A stretch of 64,000 bases of DNA from an uncultured Actinomycetes bacterium (GTDB taxonomy: Bacteria; Actinomycetota; Actinomycetes; Nanopelagicales; Nanopelagicaceae). The position numbers and the translations under genes are program-made. Positions 1-7,606 of the stretch are shown here, in pieces (the first letter of the stretch is position 1; each line of letters starts with the position of its first letter). The notes under the pieces are model-generated. The model worked only from the letters and a program-made list of their open reading frames with translations. It made no database searches and was not told where the DNA came from. Where the stretch lies: contig CAINLV010000111.1 of the NCBI GenBank assembly GCA_903850565.1, positions 1 through 64,000 of the forward strand. The letters run 5' to 3'.

Positions 1-126
1 AAAGAAAGATCCGGCATTTCTGGAAATCATACCCCCTAGCGGCATTGCTATAGTGGCTACGCTACCACTCGAGGTGGCGCCAGATGACGCTGTTTCTTGT
101 AGTTTAACAAATTCATACAGTCGCAT
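1..126 (-). CDS. Phage-like protein, N-terminal part only (runs off the window)
   Basis: An open frame of 42 codons starts at an ATG at 126 and continues beyond base 1. It begins MRLYEFVKLQE and then has a Ser/Thr/Ala/Gly-rich stretch (ASSGATSSGSVATIAMP). Its start codon lies inside the last codons of the gene at 113-415, so the two overlap by 14 bases, a compact arrangement typical of lytic phage genomes. The N-terminus recalls small hypothetical proteins of T4-like cyanophages; that is recollection of a family style, not a search result. Function is unknown. Confidence 0.5.
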   Translation of the reverse strand, partial: MRLYEFVKLQETASSGATSSGSVATIAMPLGGMISRNAGSFF

Positions 127-415
127 TTTCAATCCTTAAATTACCTTGCTGATCAACTTTGCCAGGACCATATTCTACCCGCATATTTTTTACTTGAAGT
201 TTTGCCAAATGTGGGGGTACTAACTCGTAGCGTATTTTATAGTTGCCAAACTTAGCTTCTATTTGTAGCAATTCTTCAAGATATATAGAACTGTCTTTCC
301 AAATCCAGGTGCGTTCTGCAAATAATTCGTCATTGACATATACACGGTAGATTGGGGGCAGGGCCTCCCAATCACAGTAAACATCAGACAGTAGACGAAT
401 ATATTGTTTGGTCAT
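113..415 (-). CDS. Small phage-like hypothetical protein
   Basis: A 100-residue protein with no signal peptide or membrane segment. It is rich in aromatic and charged residues, with stretches such as YRVYVNDELFAERTWIW and YLEELLQIEAKFG that look like a small beta-rich structural fold. This pattern is one I associate with conserved hypothetical proteins near structural genes of T4-like myoviruses. It lies in tandem with the genes on either side on the same strand (17 bases from the gene at 433, 14-base overlap with the next one). The gene probably belongs to a viral cassette rather than the host chromosome; the function is not known. Confidence 0.6.
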   Translation of the reverse strand: MTKQYIRLLSDVYCDWEALPPIYRVYVNDELFAERTWIWKDSSIYLEELLQIEAKFGNYKIRYELVPPHLAKLQVKNMRVEYGPGKVDQQGNLRIENATV

Positions 416-432
416 ACTGTATTTAGTTAAAG

Positions 433-1011
433 CTAATTTGCCAGTCGGGCAACTAGTCTAACATTACGGGCCCAGCCTTGTAATTCTTTCACGGTGCCGG
501 GCACAGCTCGTTCTAATTGTTTTGTAGTTACATATAATTGATCAAAATTATGCCCTGATGTTTCGTAGGCTTCGTGAGTACGGAAATCATATCCATAAAC
601 ATTTAATGATGATTTTCGTTTTAATTCGCGCCATATACGCTGGCCGCCAGGGCTTTGACAATGATCGCTAATTAAAGTTAAATTTAATTGTCGAATTAAG
701 TATTCATAAAGACCAATGGCTCGAACTTGATTTTTAGGGCGAGCATAAACACCAAATATTTTAAAACTTAATGGGTTAGTAATATAGCGTGTGCCTGATA
801 TTGATATTTCTACTTTACGAGTTTCTGGATTAAAAATACAATAAGTGGTGGCCATACCATGGCGCCAGCGCCACATTTCAAACCCTCCAGGGAAATATCC
901 TATATATTCACCCAGCCAGTGACGCTCGGTACCTGAGGGAATGCGCTGTCCTCTGCGGGGTAATTGATCTAGGGTTCTCTGTTTTTTGTAAATGTGGTCA
1001 ATAAGCAACAT
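433..1011 (-). CDS. Phage-like hypothetical protein
   Basis: A 192-residue soluble protein without a signal peptide. The middle contains an ISGTRYITNPLSFKIFGVYA stretch followed by a helix (RAIGLYEYLIRQLN) and a conserved-looking SDHCQSPGGQRIW motif. The SPGG-x-x-IW motif occurs in a group of hypothetical proteins of T4-like and other aquatic tailed phages, possibly an acetyltransferase-like fold since the layout (strand, helix, 'SDxxQSPGG') resembles GNAT relatives. That fold idea is inference. It sits between two other phage-like genes with gaps of 8 and 17 bases, in one transcription direction. Confidence 0.55.
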   Translation of the reverse strand: MLLIDHIYKKQRTLDQLPRRGQRIPSGTERHWLGEYIGYFPGGFEMWRWRHGMATTYCIFNPETRKVEISISGTRYITNPLSFKIFGVYARPKNQVRAIGLYEYLIRQLNLTLISDHCQSPGGQRIWRELKRKSSLNVYGYDFRTHEAYETSGHNFDQLYVTTKQLERAVPGTVKELQGWARNVRLVARLAN

Positions 1012-1019
1012 AAAGTTAC

Positions 1020-1247
1020 TTATTCACAGTTCCACCTACGGCGTGCTTTACAGATGGCCTTGTCTGGAGTTTTGGCACAGCTGATGCTGTGCATCTTCAT
1101 TTGTCCACGACTGCGTGAGCAATAGCTCTTACGACGCTTTGACGCTTTGCTACCCTTCTTTAACTTTGACGGCTTGGTAGTTACAGCAGTCTTTAGTTTT
1201 GAGCCAGGATGTTCACGTCGATAGGCCTTGACAGCTTTAGGGCTCAT
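1020..1247 (-). CDS. Phage-type small basic Cys-containing protein (DUF6321-like)
   Basis: A 75-residue, very basic protein: MSPKAVKAYRREHPGSKL at the start, then PSKLKKGSKASKRRKSYC, and a C-terminus with KAICKARRRWNC. This set (xSPKAVxxYRxxxPGSKLxTAVT, KxGSxAxKRRKSxC, RRxWxC) matches my memory of the DUF6321-like family found widely in T4-like phages of marine and freshwater bacteria. Several Cys residues and many Lys/Arg suggest nucleic-acid or metal binding, but no function is established. Its start codon at 1247 falls exactly where the host permease fragment begins on the other strand, which marks the phage/host boundary. Confidence 0.6.
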   Translation of the reverse strand: MSPKAVKAYRREHPGSKLKTAVTTKPSKLKKGSKASKRRKSYCSRSRGQMKMHSISCAKTPDKAICKARRRWNCE

Positions 1248-1392
1248 GGTCTCTGAAGCTCAATCCACAGCCGCCTTTGCTTGGTGGACCTTAGCTGGTC
1301 CAGCACTAGCTTTGGTCTTTGCCGTAATTTCGCTGAATTTGGTGGGCGATGGCTTGCGAGATTCGTTGGACCCAACCAGGAGATCTGTATGA
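1225..1392 (+). pseudogene. 3' remnant of a DppC-type ABC permease gene
   Basis: The frame ending with TGA at 1390-1392 encodes the standard C-terminus of an oligopeptide ABC permease (DppC/OppC type): GLMVSEAQS, a last membrane helix (WWTLAGPALALVFAVISLNL) and VGDGLRDSLDP. The frame is closed by an in-frame TAG at 1222-1224 and family-like residues begin at about 1240 (GLMVSEAQ), so only some 50 of roughly 270-300 residues remain. The stop overlaps the start of the following ATPase gene as ATGA, as in an intact dpp operon. The upstream part is replaced by phage-like genes on the other strand, so this is either a rearrangement breakpoint or an assembly chimera. Confidence 0.8.
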
Positions 1393-2333
1393 GCCTTTTG
1401 CGGGTCAGCAATTTGACCGTTGAAACTTCGCTAGATGGAAAGACCCTGGTCGATGATGTCTCATTCTCTATTGAAAAGGGAGAATCCGTAGGAATTGTCG
1501 GCGAGAGCGGTTCTGGAAAATCGCTATCTGCCCTTTCCATTCTCTCGCTTCTGCCCAATGGTGTTCGAAAACGCTCGGGTACGGTGGAATTTCAGGGACA
1601 GGAAATCGCTGCAGAAAATCTACAAAATATTCGAGGTAATCGAATCTCCATGGTTTACCAAGATCCCATGACCTCGTTGAACCCGATGATGAAAATTGGT
1701 CGCCAGATCGAAGAAGTGCTAGAGGCACATGACCTTGGTAAAGATTCGGCTCGCACTTTGGCGGCGTTGGAGAGCGTTCGAATTCCCGAACCTGAAAAAT
1801 GCGCAAACTCCTATCCCCATGAATTTTCCGGAGGTATGCGCCAACGCGTGATGATCGCCATTGCGCTTTTGTTGAAGCCTGATTTATTAATTGCAGATGA
1901 GCCAACAACCGCTTTGGATGTAACGATCCAACGCCAAATCTTGAATTTGGTGAATGAGCAAAAGCGAGCAAATAACGCTTCCATCCTTTGGATTTCCCAT
2001 GACCTCGGCGTTGTCGCCGAGATGGTGGATAAAGTCATCGTTATGTATGCCGGTCGGATTGTAGAAGTGGGAACTGTTGCAGAGATTTTCGAAAACCCTC
2101 GCCACCCATATACGGTCGGCCTGATCGGTTCTCTCATCAAACGTAAACATCAGCAGAAGATGATCTCAATCCCTGGCACTCCCCCTAAACCTTGGACCGT
2201 GACCGGACAGTGCGGTTTTGCAGATCGATGCAGCAGGGTTCTGCCCAACTGCACTCAGCAAAAGCCAGAGCTAGTAGAACTGGGTCGTCAATCTTTCGCC
2301 TGCTTCAATCCATTTGAAGGAGGACTGATCTAG
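1389..2333 (+). CDS. Peptide ABC transporter ATP-binding protein, DppD type
   Basis: A 314-residue ATPase of a dipeptide/oligopeptide importer, acting on the cytoplasmic face of the membrane. It carries Walker A (GESGSGKS, near residue 40), the ABC signature (FSGGMRQRVMIA), Walker B with LLIADEPTTALDV, and the C-terminal oligopeptide-type Cys motif (CGFADRCSRVLPNC). The start at 1389 is chosen because AGGAG lies 6 bases upstream and ATG overlaps the permease stop (ATGA); an earlier start at 1281 would run through permease sequence. It overlaps the next ATPase gene by one base. Neighbouring AnmK and an RpiR regulator suggest that the cargo is a muropeptide or anhydroMurNAc-peptide rather than a general peptide, which is inference. 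Confidence 0.9.
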   Translation: MSLLRVSNLTVETSLDGKTLVDDVSFSIEKGESVGIVGESGSGKSLSALSILSLLPNGVRKRSGTVEFQGQEIAAENLQNIRGNRISMVYQDPMTSLNPMMKIGRQIEEVLEAHDLGKDSARTLAALESVRIPEPEKCANSYPHEFSGGMRQRVMIAIALLLKPDLLIADEPTTALDVTIQRQILNLVNEQKRANNASILWISHDLGVVAEMVDKVIVMYAGRIVEVGTVAEIFENPRHPYTVGLIGSLIKRKHQQKMISIPGTPPKPWTVTGQCGFADRCSRVLPNCTQQKPELVELGRQSFACFNPFEGGLI

Positions 2334-3118
2334 TGGCCCTGAAATTAGAAGTTACAAACGTTTCTAAGCGTTATGTCTCCAAAAGCAAAGATCGGACCAT
2401 TCAAGCACTTTCGGATATTACTTTTGCAGTCGAAGAGGGAAAGATCCTAGGTATTGTCGGGGAAAGTGGATGCGGGAAATCAACGCTCTCTAGAATCATC
2501 GCTGGGTTGGAATCTCCAGATACCGGGACCGTTCAAGTAACCGGAAAACCCCATCCAGTTATCTCCAAATACGTTTTGAAAAATCGGCAGCGAACTGTTC
2601 AATTGGTATTTCAAGATCCTTACTCATCCCTGAATCCACGACAGCCAATTTATAAAGCGATAGATGAAGTAGTCGCAATCTACCAACCAGCTCTAACGGG
2701 GTCAGAACGAGACGAACGGGTCAGCGACCTTCTGGGTAGAGTCGGGATCTCCCGCGATATGTCCAACCGTTACGCACATCAATTCAGTGGTGGCCAGCGC
2801 CAACGAATTTGTATTGCACGTTCATTGGCAGCCAATCCCGAGATTCTCCTTTTGGATGAGCCGGTTTCAGCCTTGGATGTTTCGGTTCGCGCCGACATCA
2901 TCAATTTGCTCCTAGAGCTAAAGAGCCAATTCAACCTGACCTACATCTTCGTCAGCCATGATCTAGAAATTGTTAAGCACGTAAGTGACGACATTATGGT
3001 CATGAATGCCGGAAAGATCGTTGAAAAAGGATCGTGGAATGAAGTCATGGAAAATCCGCAAGATCAGTACACAAAGACCTTGATTGAAGCAATGCCGAAA
3101 CTCAGCCGAAGGGAATAA
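2333..3118 (+). CDS. Peptide ABC transporter ATP-binding protein, DppF type
   Basis: The second ATPase of the same importer, 261 residues. It has Walker A (GESGCGKST), the signature FSGGQRQRICIARSLA and Walker B LLLDEPVSALDVSV. It lacks the Cys-rich C-terminal extension usual in DppF, so it is shorter than the typical 310-330 residues (compare the 323-residue paralogue at 45381). GTG at 2333 overlaps the TAG of the previous gene by one base, with AGGAGG about nine bases before it, so the two ATPases should be translationally coupled. anmK follows after one base. The pair, with the lost permease, would have formed an operon with anmK. Confidence 0.9.
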   Translation: MALKLEVTNVSKRYVSKSKDRTIQALSDITFAVEEGKILGIVGESGCGKSTLSRIIAGLESPDTGTVQVTGKPHPVISKYVLKNRQRTVQLVFQDPYSSLNPRQPIYKAIDEVVAIYQPALTGSERDERVSDLLGRVGISRDMSNRYAHQFSGGQRQRICIARSLAANPEILLLDEPVSALDVSVRADIINLLLELKSQFNLTYIFVSHDLEIVKHVSDDIMVMNAGKIVEKGSWNEVMENPQDQYTKTLIEAMPKLSRRE

Positions 3119-3119
3119 C

Positions 3120-4286
3120 GTGAAAATTCTAGGAATGATTTCTGGTACCTCTTATGACGGTATCGATTGTTCGATAGGTGAATTCGGCACTGATGGTGAG
3201 ACCGTTCTTTTAAAACCTCTCTTCACCAGAACCCATGAATATCCAGCCGAAACTTACGGGCTCATCAATCGCTCTATGCCACCAGCCAAGATTGACTATC
3301 AAGTTGTCTGCCAGATCGACACTCTGGTCGGTGAAGCATGCGCAGAAGCCGCGGCCCTGGCAATTGCGGAATCTGGCATCACACCGGATTTAATTGTGTC
3401 CCATGGGCAAACCATGTATCACTGGATCTCCCCCGAAGGCAAGGCTCTGGGCACGCTGCAAGTAGGAGATGCCGCTCGCGTTGCTGAACGAAATGGAATT
3501 CCGGTCCTCTCGCAGGTACGTTCCAGAGATGTCGCAGCAGGTGGCCAAGGTGCACCCTTTGCCAGCCTGATAGACCACATGTTGCTAGCAGCGCGAAATT
3601 CCAACTGCGGCGCGCTCAATCTTGGTGGCATTTCAAATATGACCATCATCAGACGGGGTGACTCAACTATTGCATTCGATGTGGGTCCTGCCAATGCATT
3701 AATGGATGCAGCAGTTCGTATTTACACAGAGGGAAAAGATAATTACGACAAAGATGGCGCTCTCGGGGCGCAAGGTGAAATAAATCAGGAAGTTCTTGCC
3801 GAAATGCTGAAAGAGCCTTACTACGCGATGTCCTACCCGAAATCAACGGGTAAAGAGTTATTTAATCATGACTATTTGCTCGCTTGGATGGAACGCTACC
3901 CAGATGTTTCAATGCTGGATTGGATTTCCACTTTGACCGCTTTGACGGCAACAACTATTGCCAATGAGTTCAATAAACTCAATCTGGAACAAGTATTTGT
4001 ATCTGGCGGTGGCTTGCACAATAAGACCTTGATGGCAAAGCTTCGCCAGCTCTCTCCTTCAGTGGAATTCCTGCCCTATGAGGATTTAGGTTTAAGTTCC
4101 GATGGCAAAGAGGCCTATCTCTTCGGCTTAATCGGTTTCCTTAGCGCACATAACAAAGTGGGAAATATTCCTTCAAGTACGGGAGCTATTGGCCCCCGAA
4201 TTTTGGGGACTATTTCTCCGGGAAAGAACGGCTTTCCGGCCCCGATTCTTTATGACCACGAATTTACCAGTTTAAGAATTATCTAA
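3120..4286 (+). CDS. anmK: Anhydro-N-acetylmuramic acid kinase
   Basis: A 388-residue enzyme that opens and phosphorylates 1,6-anhydro-MurNAc to MurNAc-6-phosphate in cell-wall recycling. The N-terminal phosphate-binding motif GMISGTSYDGIDC (family GTSxDGID) is clear, followed by VSHGQTMYH, the LGGISNMT motif, FDVGPANALMD and a C-terminal VSGGGLHNKTLM motif, in family order and at family length. GTG at 3120 is preferred: it lies one base after the upstream stop with AGGGA five bases before it; the upstream in-frame ATG at 3084 lies within the dppF frame. The gene ends in a 15-base convergent overlap with the GNAT gene. No MurQ etherase is visible, but it may have been in the lost upstream part. 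Confidence 0.93.
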   Translation: MKILGMISGTSYDGIDCSIGEFGTDGETVLLKPLFTRTHEYPAETYGLINRSMPPAKIDYQVVCQIDTLVGEACAEAAALAIAESGITPDLIVSHGQTMYHWISPEGKALGTLQVGDAARVAERNGIPVLSQVRSRDVAAGGQGAPFASLIDHMLLAARNSNCGALNLGGISNMTIIRRGDSTIAFDVGPANALMDAAVRIYTEGKDNYDKDGALGAQGEINQEVLAEMLKEPYYAMSYPKSTGKELFNHDYLLAWMERYPDVSMLDWISTLTALTATTIANEFNKLNLEQVFVSGGGLHNKTLMAKLRQLSPSVEFLPYEDLGLSSDGKEAYLFGLIGFLSAHNKVGNIPSSTGAIGPRILGTISPGKNGFPAPILYDHEFTSLRII

Positions 4287-4766
4287 AACTAATTCGCACT
4301 GGAGTGCTTGCCACTCTGCCTCGGTCCTGGTTCTTCCCGAGCGGAGAAAACCCAACGATTCATAGAGCGCAATTGCTCGAGGATTCTTTTCAAAAACCCA
4401 TAACTTAGTTTTGGGATATGCCGTTAATTCCTGCAACACGTGGGTGAGCAACATGCGTCCAATTCCTTGGCCGGAATAGCCCGGATCGACATAGAGACTG
4501 GCTAAATAGCCATCTTCACTACCTTCAGGGTCGCCACCGAACTTGGCGAAACCAAGTAACGAACCATTGCCCCAAGCGCCGATAAATTGTAGGTGCGACT
4601 GGCTTTTGTAACTCTTTTGCCACAGTTCCAGCGAGTCCGTTTCCGAGAAAGGCTCGAGCACCTCTGGCGGTAAGACTTCCCGGTAATCATTTTTCAGGCA
4701 TTGATAAAAAATCTCGGCCAATCTGGAAATATCTTTTTCGCTCACCGAGTGCAATTCAATCGCCAT
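4272..4766 (-). CDS. GNAT-family N-acetyltransferase
   Basis: A 164-residue GNAT acyltransferase. The acetyl-CoA site is seen as LYVDPGYSGQGIGRMLL (V-x-P-x-x-R/QGxGxxL motif A), preceded by a GFAKFGG strand and followed by the motif B helix (NPRAIALYESLGF). The start at 4766 is chosen because the family begins a few residues before 'MAIELHSVSEKDISRL'; an upstream extension to 4913 would read into the divergent gene. On the minus strand TACACT (4773-4778) lies six bases before the ATG, so the mRNA is probably leaderless. It sits inside the muropeptide locus and might acetylate an amino sugar or amino acid, but the substrate cannot be read from sequence. Confidence 0.85.
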   Translation of the reverse strand: MAIELHSVSEKDISRLAEIFYQCLKNDYREVLPPEVLEPFSETDSLELWQKSYKSQSHLQFIGAWGNGSLLGFAKFGGDPEGSEDGYLASLYVDPGYSGQGIGRMLLTHVLQELTAYPKTKLWVFEKNPRAIALYESLGFLRSGRTRTEAEWQALQCELVLDNS

Positions 4767-4795
4767 GCAATTAGTGTAGTTTTCTGGGTATCGAA

Positions 4796-5821
4796 ATGTC
4801 AGGTATTTTCCAAGCCGTGGAGCCGGGTCAAACAGCGCCACCAGTCTTTGCTTCTGCAATTTTCTCCGCATCAAAGGTTCAATACTCCACAAATCTTTCG
4901 GAGATTGCCGCACCGGATGCCATCTTTGATTTAGGTAGTGTCACCAAGATCTTGGCGACTACTTCTATTGCCATGAAGTTGGAAGAGAGAAGTCTTCTCG
5001 ACTTAGGAGATTCAGTATTTACCTATCTTCCCTATCCAGGGTTTGAACGCTTCACAGTTAGTGATTTGTTGCTCCACCGATCCGGCTTGTGGGAGTGGTG
5101 GCCCCTTTACGCCGAGCTAGGTTCAGCGGAAGAAATACTGACCTTCATTTCGCAGAAGGAATTGAGATATCCGCCTTCGAGCCAGTGGCACTATTCAGAT
5201 TTAGGTTTCATAGTTTTAGGCGAAGTTCTGAAGAAGATTTCTGGGGCAAGCTTTCCAGAACTTTTTGCAGAATTAATAGCAGACCCCTTGGGCTTGGTAA
5301 ATACTAAATATGCAACCCCCACAAATATTGAAGCAACTATTCCTAGCTCCTTCGGTGATCGAGCCGAATTTCAGATGTTGGAAAGCAATCTGCCTTATCC
5401 AATCAATATTCCTGCCTCCCAATTTGGTGGATGGCGAACTCAGATTTTGAAGGGTGAAGTAAATGATGGCAATGCCTTCCATTTACTCGGCGGAGTGAGC
5501 AGTCATTCCGGCCTATTCTCATCCTTAGGTGATTTGGTTTCATTCGGCCAAACTTTGCTCGGCTCGGATTACTTTCCCAACTTGATTCAGTTTCGCACGG
5601 GCGGAGTTGACCCAATTCAGGGTTTGGGATTTCGCCGTTTTGGTCAACAATTCGAAGCCTTTGGCCATACTGGTTTTCCAGGAATTGCCATTGTTCTAGA
5701 TCCGGAGTTAGGAAGGGGTTTCGCATTTGGGACGAATCGTCTTCTAGTAGAAACGAACCCGGTTCCCACTAACTCTTATATCGAGCCCATGCTTGAGCTA
5801 TTGAAATCAACCGATATTTAA
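4796..5821 (+). CDS. Serine hydrolase of the beta-lactamase/class C fold (AmiE/YbbE-like)
   Basis: A 341-residue beta-lactamase-family protein. The catalytic SxxK is in DLGSVTKILAT (about residue 50), the second motif YxN is represented by HYSDLGF, and the third by GHTGFPG near the C-terminus. LLLHRSGLWEW is the usual loop after the first helix. No signal peptide is apparent, so it may be cytoplasmic. In Bacillus the MurNAc cluster contains such a protein (YbbE/AmiE) next to the RpiR-type regulator MurR; the same neighbourhood here (AnmK, RpiR regulator) supports a role in trimming muropeptides. A general esterase or D,D-peptidase remains possible. It is transcribed divergently from the GNAT gene over a 29-base gap. 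Confidence 0.8.
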   Translation: MSGIFQAVEPGQTAPPVFASAIFSASKVQYSTNLSEIAAPDAIFDLGSVTKILATTSIAMKLEERSLLDLGDSVFTYLPYPGFERFTVSDLLLHRSGLWEWWPLYAELGSAEEILTFISQKELRYPPSSQWHYSDLGFIVLGEVLKKISGASFPELFAELIADPLGLVNTKYATPTNIEATIPSSFGDRAEFQMLESNLPYPINIPASQFGGWRTQILKGEVNDGNAFHLLGGVSSHSGLFSSLGDLVSFGQTLLGSDYFPNLIQFRTGGVDPIQGLGFRRFGQQFEAFGHTGFPGIAIVLDPELGRGFAFGTNRLLVETNPVPTNSYIEPMLELLKSTDI

Positions 5822-5843
5822 CGCTTTTGTTATGCCCTGCTCC

Positions 5844-5872
5844 TTGACCCAACTCATTCAAGGCGATAATTT
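5844..5872 (+). promoter_or_regulatory. Sigma-70-type promoter of the rpiR gene
   Basis: TTGACC at 5844-5849 and TAATTT at 5867-5872 are separated by exactly 17 bases, followed by a leader of about 40 bases with a GAGGAG ribosome site before ATG 5921. This separates the regulator from the preceding hydrolase gene as its own transcription unit. Confidence 0.55.
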
Positions 5873-5900
5873 TCACCAAAGGCCAAATTTGGTCGAAATT
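5868..5900. promoter_or_regulatory. Inverted repeat, candidate RpiR/MurR operator
   Basis: The arms AATTTTCACCAAA (5868-5880) and TTTGGTCGAAATT (5888-5900) are nearly complementary, with a perfect CCAAATTTGG at 5883-5892 nested within. The dyad overlaps the -10 and the leader of the RpiR-family gene, where an autorepressor would bind. No second copy was seen before the other salvage genes. Confidence 0.45.
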
Positions 5901-5920
5901 TTTTTCATGAGGAGTCCTAG

Positions 5921-6904
5921 ATGCCCCCAAAACGCCCGGCGCTGGCCTCTCCAACTCCCAAATACTCCGATCTCGTGGGAGAGATAAAGAATTCATTTGG
6001 AAGCTTTCACGCCTCTGAAGCCTTGATTGCCCAAACCATTATTGATGATCCGGCAGCAGTCGCCCAGATGAATATCTCCAGGTTGGCCGAGCACAGCGTC
6101 ACTTCCGTTTCCTCCGTGGTTCGCTTTGCAAAAACCATGGGGTTTAAGGGATATCCAGAATTTCGTATGGCGCTGGTTGGCGAAGTGAGCCGTCTGGGAA
6201 ATGTTGATACCTCCATTCGAGACCTAGATGGTGGCATCACGCTCAATGACACTGCCGAAGAAATCATAAGAAAAATTGCCGCCGCAGATGCCCTTGCTAT
6301 AAAGACAACAGCCGAACGATTGGATCCAAAAACTTTCGTTCAGGTAGTAAATCTCTGGTCCAAGGCAAAGACAATCGCCACCTTTGGATTGGCTTCTAGT
6401 GGCTATGTCGCCATGGATCTGCAATTGAAATTGAATCGATTGGGCATAGCTTCTATCGCTTGGCGAGATGCGCATTCAGCACTTACCTCAATCTCACTTC
6501 TCAAAAAAGGCGATGTCTTGGTAGCAATAAGCCATAGCGGATCAACAGTGGATGTCATAGATGTGATCACTGAATTTAAAAATCGTGGGGTGAAAATCGT
6601 ACTAATTACCAATGGCATTCGCAGTCAGGCCGCGACGCTTGCCGATTATGTATTGTTCACGTCGGCGCGTGAAACCACATTTCGAAGTGGTGCCACCGCA
6701 AGTCGGATCGCACAACTCACCGTCGTGGATTGTCTATGCGTGGCGTTGGCACAACGAAGTTGGAAAGTGACGAAAGCTGCATTGGCAGAATCTCGAGCAG
6801 CAGTGGCATCTCGCTCTGGGAAAAAATCCATTGATTCAACAAAAAGCACTTCTACTGCCAAGGCGATTGCTAAGACCAGAAGAAGTGGTTCGGAGCAACT
6901 GTAA
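5921..6904 (+). CDS. RpiR-family transcriptional regulator (MurR-like)
   Basis: A 327-residue regulator: N-terminal HTH_6 domain (about residues 15-90, with NISRLAEHSVTSVSSVVRFAK as the helix-turn-helix) and a SIS sugar-phosphate-binding domain (about residues 125-265, with ATFGLASSGYVAMDL and LVAISHSGSTVDVIDV). RpiR proteins sense phosphosugars; members near anmK/MurNAc genes (MurR) sense MurNAc-6-phosphate. A 40-residue basic Ser/Lys/Arg tail follows the SIS domain, which is unusual for the family. GAGGAG is placed nine bases before the ATG at 5921. The gene closes the muropeptide locus and has its own promoter and a dyad in the leader. Confidence 0.88.
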   Translation: MPPKRPALASPTPKYSDLVGEIKNSFGSFHASEALIAQTIIDDPAAVAQMNISRLAEHSVTSVSSVVRFAKTMGFKGYPEFRMALVGEVSRLGNVDTSIRDLDGGITLNDTAEEIIRKIAAADALAIKTTAERLDPKTFVQVVNLWSKAKTIATFGLASSGYVAMDLQLKLNRLGIASIAWRDAHSALTSISLLKKGDVLVAISHSGSTVDVIDVITEFKNRGVKIVLITNGIRSQAATLADYVLFTSARETTFRSGATASRIAQLTVVDCLCVALAQRSWKVTKAALAESRAAVASRSGKKSIDSTKSTSTAKAIAKTRRSGSEQL

Positions 6905-6929
6905 AAAATCGCAGATTTTCTGCCAAGTG

Positions 6930-7502
6930 CTAATTGAGAACTCTTACCCACACTTGGTAACCACTGTGAATTACTTGAATTCGCTCTGCGTACTTGGATA
7001 AAAATACGTCGATGGCATCCTTTGGTTTATTCTCCGCAGCGGGATCCAGGTTCCAGAGATAGTCATCGAAGGCGATGATTGCTCCTATTTTTGCCACCCT
7101 TATAGCATTTTCGGCATCCCTGAGAACTTGGCTTCGGTGATGGTCCCCATCGATGTAAATGAAATCAAATCTCGCTTCATTTTGACGAAAGAAATCATCA
7201 GAGAACATTTTCATCTTTATTACATTCGAATACAAGCAAGTCCTATTGTTGTATGTGGATTCAATTTCTCCAAGCGGTGGGTAAAAGTCATCACCGGTGA
7301 TGTTGACCCAAGGATCGACATCAAAGAGCCGTGATTTAGAATGAGTAAGCACATTATCAAGGAGCCATACCGACGCGCTCCCCAAATAGACTCCGATTTG
7401 CAAAAAATCCACTTTTTCGCCGCGGAATGAAGATAAATAGGTTTCAAATTCAGGCTTTGCATTTTGAAACCAATCAAAAAAGTGCGATTCCCCAGATTCC
7501 AC
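6930..7502 (-). CDS. Class I SAM-dependent methyltransferase (Methyltransf_24 type)
   Basis: A 190-residue protein with the SAM-binding loop FLQIGVYLGSASVWLLDN (about residues 33-50), the acidic residue after strand 2 (LFDVDPW) and FIYIDGDHHRSQVLRD, the hallmark of the Methyltransf_24 group, followed by GAIIAFDDYLW. Such proteins often sit with glycosyltransferases and modify surface glycans, consistent with the divergent glycosyltransferase next door. The start is GTG at 7502, preceded by GGAG six bases upstream. The acceptor is unknown. Confidence 0.8.
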   Translation of the reverse strand: MESGESHFFDWFQNAKPEFETYLSSFRGEKVDFLQIGVYLGSASVWLLDNVLTHSKSRLFDVDPWVNITGDDFYPPLGEIESTYNNRTCLYSNVIKMKMFSDDFFRQNEARFDFIYIDGDHHRSQVLRDAENAIRVAKIGAIIAFDDYLWNLDPAAENKPKDAIDVFLSKYAERIQVIHSGYQVWVRVLN

Positions 7503-7606
7503 GAATTACTCCAAAGGTATCTTTCGGGAATCAGTCACTTTCCCAACCTGAATCAATATTGGACACTAATATTATACGTCGGCTGAAGTACTGGACAGGA
7601 TTGAAA

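Noticed and set aside
1244-1558. Minus-strand open frame of 104 codons opposite the permease remnant and dppD
   Set aside because: It is the reverse of clear coding sequence, has no ribosome site and no family features.
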